From contig CAZSNT010000139.1 of assembly GCA_964607765.1 (NCBI GenBank), positions 1-27,958 on the forward strand: DNA of 27,958 nucleotides, written 5' to 3'. Under the pieces are notes generated by a model. It made no database searches and was not told the DNA's origin. It saw nothing but the letters and a program-made list of their open reading frames with translations. This document shows, in pieces, positions 25,513 to 27,958 of the stretch. This DNA comes from CAZSNT01 sp964607765 (GTDB taxonomy: Bacteria; Verrucomicrobiota; Lentisphaeria; Oligosphaerales; JABHEG01). The position numbers were made by a program, and so were the translations under genes. How positions within the stretch are numbered: the stretch's first letter is position 1; every line of letters starts with the position of its first letter.

Positions 25513-26013
25513 ATGAAAACGACGAAATGGCTGGCAGTACTGACGATGGTCTCAGGCATGGTGGCGGCCACGGACGTGTGCGGCGCCCCCGGTGACGGGC
25601 GCGCCGCTCGGCAGGGCGGTCCGGGAGGAGGCGCCGGCGGGGGGCAAGCGGGCGGCGGACAGCGGCAAAAGGACCCGGCGAGACTCTTCGGCAAGATTGA
25701 CGCCGACGGCAACGGCAGCGTGACGCTCGATGAGTTCAAGGCGGGCGCCGAGAAGCGCAGACAGCGGTTCGCGGAGCGGCGGGGCAACGGCGCGGGCGGC
25801 GGCAACCGGCCTGGCGGCGGGGATAGGACACCGCCGTCCCCCGAAGACATCTTCGCGAAGATGGATGCGAACGGTGACGGATCCCTCACGCAGGACGAGT
25901 TCACCACTGCACTGGCCAACCGCAAAGGCAGAAAAGGTCAGGGCGCCGGGAACATGGGAGCACGTGGCGGCTCCCGCGGGCAGGGCCGCGCCGCGGGCGC
26001 TCCCAACAGATAG
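25513..26013 (+). CDS. Small secreted EF-hand calcium-binding protein
   Basis: This 166-residue protein has a signal peptide (K2, K5 and hydrophobic about 6-19, cleavage near CGA at 23-25). Two EF-hand loops follow, DADGNGSVTLDE (about 63-74) and DANGDGSLTQDE (about 118-129). Both have intact calcium ligands at positions 1, 3, 5 and 12. The loops sit between Gly/Gln/Arg-rich low-complexity stretches (about 28-52, 89-106 and 141-166). An AAAGGA site lies about 9 bases before the ATG. It is the divergent neighbour of the sigma-kinase pair and is followed by a strong hairpin, so it is probably a single-gene transcript. It could be a periplasmic calcium sensor or buffer; a partner is unknown. Confidence 0.87.
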   Translation: MKTTKWLAVLTMVSGMVAATDVCGAPGDGRAARQGGPGGGAGGGQAGGGQRQKDPARLFGKIDADGNGSVTLDEFKAGAEKRRQRFAERRGNGAGGGNRPGGGDRTPPSPEDIFAKMDANGDGSLTQDEFTTALANRKGRKGQGAGNMGARGGSRGQGRAAGAPNR

Positions 26014-26065
26014 CCCTGACCACGCGGAGAACCAGGACTTCCGCTCAACCCAGCACACAGAACCC

Positions 26066-26100
26066 GGGGACTACCGCGGATCGCCGCGCCGGTAGTCCCC
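26066..26100 (+). terminator. Strong hairpin after the EF-hand gene
   Basis: GGGGACTACC (26066-26075) pairs perfectly with GGTAGTCCCC (26091-26100). The 15-base loop can form a smaller inner stem (GCGG with CCGC). It lies 52 bases after the EF-hand stop. No T run follows, so termination would need another factor or the hairpin may protect the mRNA end. Confidence 0.5.
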
Positions 26101-26137
26101 TGCCCCACCCCCCACCGAGGGAGCCCGCTCCGGGTAC

Positions 26138-26238
26138 GCCGAGCACCAGCTCGGCCCCGCTTCCTCCTGGGGCCGCCGAGCACCAGCTCGGCATCCGTGA
26201 ATCCAACACGGAAAGGACAGAGCCGAGTTGGTGCTGCC
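26138..26238. repeat. Palindromic 18-bp repeat, two exact copies plus one degenerate inverted copy
   Basis: GCCGAGCACCAGCTCGGC occurs at 26138-26155 and again at 26175-26192. Each copy is itself a 6-bp-stem, 6-base-loop hairpin. A related sequence in the opposite orientation (GCCGAGTTGGTGCT) begins at 26222 and ends near 26238 with a disrupted arm. This resembles a REP-type palindromic element cluster. A mobile or structural role is inferred. Confidence 0.75.
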
Positions 26239-26293
26239 CCCGCGCGTTGTTGCCTCACCGGAACTTGCATGCGCCCTGACCCCAGCTGGACTC

Positions 26294-26322
26294 TTGACAG
26301 GTCCTTGCTGCTTACATACATT
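26294..26322 (+). promoter_or_regulatory. Sigma-70-type promoter of the sulfotransferase-like gene
   Basis: A perfect TTGACA (26294-26299) is 17 bases from TACATT (26317-26322), which matches 4 of 6 positions of the -10 consensus. It is the best housekeeping-type promoter in the window. Transcription would begin near 26329, giving a leader of about 160 bases before GTG 26489. Confidence 0.6.
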
Positions 26323-26488
26323 CGCAAGCACTTCCCAATGATCTCGGACACGCGCGTCCCGTACACCAAGGGATGAAGGAAGGGCCAAACACGAAGATGG
26401 ATAGACACGGACGGTGAAGGCTGCGTCCCTCCGCTCTGCAGTCTTCCCGCCGGTCATCCGCCTTCGCGCAAAGAGACAGGAGAGTTCT

Positions 26489-27685
26489 GTGAGAACTGTT
26501 TTCCCCGTTGGCACGACACTCTACAAGCCGGATCAGTGCTTCAATGGATACACGATCATCTTCCGTGCGCTCGACGTCAAGCTTGTCGACATGAACGGGC
26601 GCGTCGCCCACCGCTGGCGGCTTGATACGGACCTGCACGAGCATGGCACGGACCGGGCCCACCTCCTTGAGAACGGGCACGTGCTGGTATCACGCGGGGG
26701 GATGACCTCGACTGACGGCATGATTGACGAGTACGACTGGGACGGAAACCTGGTCTGGCGCTACATCCCGGAAGGCCGCATCCCGCACAACCGCCTTATG
26801 GGCCCGCACCACGATGTCTGGCGGAAAGAGAACGGCAATACTCTCCTCATCTGTCGCGAGGGCGTTCCGGAGGAGTACCTCGCCCAGGTCCGTAATCCGC
26901 TCTGGCAGAACCAGACCATATGTGGGGACACGATCCTCGAGGTGAATCCGGATGGTGAGGTGGTGTGGGAGTGGCACAGCCACGGTCATCTGGATATCAA
27001 CCACTACCGCCTGCTGGCCAGTCCCGGCTGGTTTGCGGGCCCCCACAACAGCACGGTTGTCGACTGGACGCATGTGAACACGGTTCGCGAGCTGCCCGAG
27101 AACAAGTGGTTCGATCGGGGCGACCAGCGATTCAGGCCCGGCAATGTGATGATCAGCCCGCGTCAACTGGACACCGTCTATATCATCGACCGCGAGAACG
27201 GCGACATCGTCTGGGAATACAGCGGCGACTACTTCGGGGGGCTCTCGGGGCAGCATGAACCTTACATGATCCCGAAGGGCTGCCCTGGGGACGGCAACAT
27301 CCTGATATTCGACAACGGCGCCTCGCCATGGAAGGATCTGGGCCACGCCGGCATGAGTTACGTGTTGGAAGTCAACCCGATGACGAAGGACCTCGTGTGG
27401 GTCTACAATGACGGCCTCCGCTTCCACTCGGCCTACACGTCCAGCGCACAACGCCTTCGCAACGGGAACACTCTGATCTGCGAATCGGCTGCTCAGCGTG
27501 TCTTCGAGGTGACGCCCGAGTGCAAGACGGTGTGGGAGCACATCGGCTGTGGCCCTCGCTCCTACCGGTACGCCTACGACCACTGCCCCCAAACGGCTGC
27601 ATTGGGCCGCCCGAACGAGGCGCCCGTGACGCCGCCGGAGGAGCTGCGAATTCCTGCCGATGAGCCGCTAGCCCCCGGGCCCTGA
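26489..27685 (+). CDS. Arylsulfotransferase (ASST)-family beta-propeller protein
   Basis: This 398-residue protein has repeated blades of the type DxNGxVxWRW and NGNTLLI, spread over the whole length, as in ASST-family beta-propellers that move sulfate between phenolic compounds. Examples are VDMNGRVAHRW (about 33-43), YDWDGNLVWRY, VNPDGEVVWEWHSH (about 153-166), IDRENGDIVWEY and LRNGNTLICES. Conserved-looking histidines include those in GPHHDVW and GPHNSTVVDWTHVN. GTG 26489 was chosen because AGGAGAG lies 5 bases before it; a GTG at 26414 would add 25 residues without family character. No signal peptide is evident, unlike many periplasmic ASST enzymes, so it may be cytosolic and may not be a true sulfotransferase. 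The stop codon lies in the first copy of the downstream tandem repeat. Confidence 0.75.
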   Translation: MRTVFPVGTTLYKPDQCFNGYTIIFRALDVKLVDMNGRVAHRWRLDTDLHEHGTDRAHLLENGHVLVSRGGMTSTDGMIDEYDWDGNLVWRYIPEGRIPHNRLMGPHHDVWRKENGNTLLICREGVPEEYLAQVRNPLWQNQTICGDTILEVNPDGEVVWEWHSHGHLDINHYRLLASPGWFAGPHNSTVVDWTHVNTVRELPENKWFDRGDQRFRPGNVMISPRQLDTVYIIDRENGDIVWEYSGDYFGGLSGQHEPYMIPKGCPGDGNILIFDNGASPWKDLGHAGMSYVLEVNPMTKDLVWVYNDGLRFHSAYTSSAQRLRNGNTLICESAAQRVFEVTPECKTVWEHIGCGPRSYRYAYDHCPQTAALGRPNEAPVTPPEELRIPADEPLAPGP

Positions 27686-27912
27686 GGCGGGTGTCTCTGT
27701 GTTTGGGCTCTACCCGGATCACGGCAAGACACCCGGCTCAGGAGAGCCGGGCTACGGGGTTTCTGAGCCGGGTGTCTCTGTGTTCGGGCTCTACCCGGAT
27801 CACGGTAAGACACCCGGCTCAGGAGAGCCGGGCTACGGGGTTTCTGAGCCGGGTGTCTCTGTGTTCGGGCTCTACCCGGATTACAGCAAGACACCCGGCT
27901 CAAGAGAGCTGA
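27682..27912. repeat. 81-bp tandem repeat of nested palindromes, nearly three copies
   Basis: Copies start at 27682, 27763 and 27844, an exact 81-base period; the third fades after about 27912. In copies 2 and 3 a 14-bp arm (TGAGCCGGGTGTCT) pairs perfectly with its complement (AGACACCCGGCTCA) across 30 bases, for example 27764-27777 with 27808-27821. In copies 1 and 2 an overlapping 8-bp hairpin (CCCGGCTC with GAGCCGGG, 27813-27820 and 27825-27832 in copy 2) is an alternative structure. Copy 1 has one changed base in its left arm and contains the stop codon of the upstream gene. It is a multi-hairpin block that may end or stabilise that transcript, or a palindromic mobile repeat. Confidence 0.9.
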
Positions 27913-27958
27913 GCATTATACACGTTTTTGGCCTGCATTCTGCTCTGTACCCGGGGTG

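Larger units (their letters stand above)
26014..26488. other. Gene-free intergenic stretch with hairpins, repeats and a promoter
   Basis: No convincing gene lies in these 475 bases. From left to right the stretch holds a strong 10-bp-stem hairpin (26066-26100), two exact 18-bp palindromic repeats and a partial inverted third copy (26138-26238), a sigma-70-like promoter (26294-26322), and a leader of about 160 bases before the sulfotransferase-like gene. A 35-codon open frame (26269-26376) lies across the promoter and shows no sign of coding. Confidence 0.7.

Noticed and set aside
26269..26376. A 35-codon plus-strand open frame starting ATG.
   Set aside because: It lies across the TTGACA/TACATT promoter, has no ribosome site and shows no recognisable motif.
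27574..27903. A minus-strand open frame whose product has 27-residue repeats.
   Set aside because: The protein repeat is only the translation of the 81-bp DNA repeat, which is divisible by three. The frame also runs antisense into the sulfotransferase-like gene.
27682..27912. The tandem repeat considered as a CRISPR array.
   Set aside because: The entire 81-base unit is repeated, including what would be spacers. Only about three units are present and no cas gene is nearby.

Overview
The window is a high-GC bacterial chromosome segment with no rRNA, tRNA, insertion sequence or CRISPR array that I can see. Three traits together suggest the PVC superphylum (Lentisphaerota, Kiritimatiellota or Planctomycetota). 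They are a bacterial A/V-type ATPase with a DUF2764-like subunit, an ECF-type sigma factor translationally coupled to a large Ser/Thr kinase with a C-terminal repeat region, and very long secreted carbohydrate-active proteins beside isomerase, oxidoreductase and UroD-family genes. This placement is an inference from gene content, not a measured phylogeny.

Region 1 (41-7442, minus strand) is a seven-gene rotary ATPase operon read as A, B, E, DUF2764-like, D, I, K. Most junctions overlap by 1-4 bases. Genes for subunits C, F and G are not seen here. The K subunit carries the side-chain set known to bind Na+ in Enterococcus hirae NtpK, so a sodium-coupled enzyme is plausible.

Region 2 (7446-21732) holds a glycyl radical enzyme on the minus strand and, divergent from it, a tightly packed six-gene plus-strand operon. 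In order the operon encodes a xylose-isomerase-like TIM barrel protein, a UroD-family protein, a fused receiver-Ser/Thr kinase, an aldo/keto reductase, a secreted GH2-like giant protein and a secreted 1145-residue protein with a possible polysaccharide lyase architecture. It looks like a carbohydrate or related catabolic locus with its own phosphorylation-based regulator. Several of its enzymes lack or alter residues normally needed by their families, so the substrates cannot be named.

Region 3 (21886-26100) contains an ECF-type sigma factor and a transmembrane Ser/Thr kinase on the minus strand, overlapping by 8 bases. Divergent from them is a small secreted EF-hand protein with a possible ECF-type promoter.

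Region 4 (26014-27958) has a hairpin-rich intergenic stretch with palindromic 18-bp repeats, a good sigma-70-like promoter, an arylsulfotransferase-family beta-propeller gene, and an 81-bp tandem repeat of nested palindromes that begins on that gene's stop codon.
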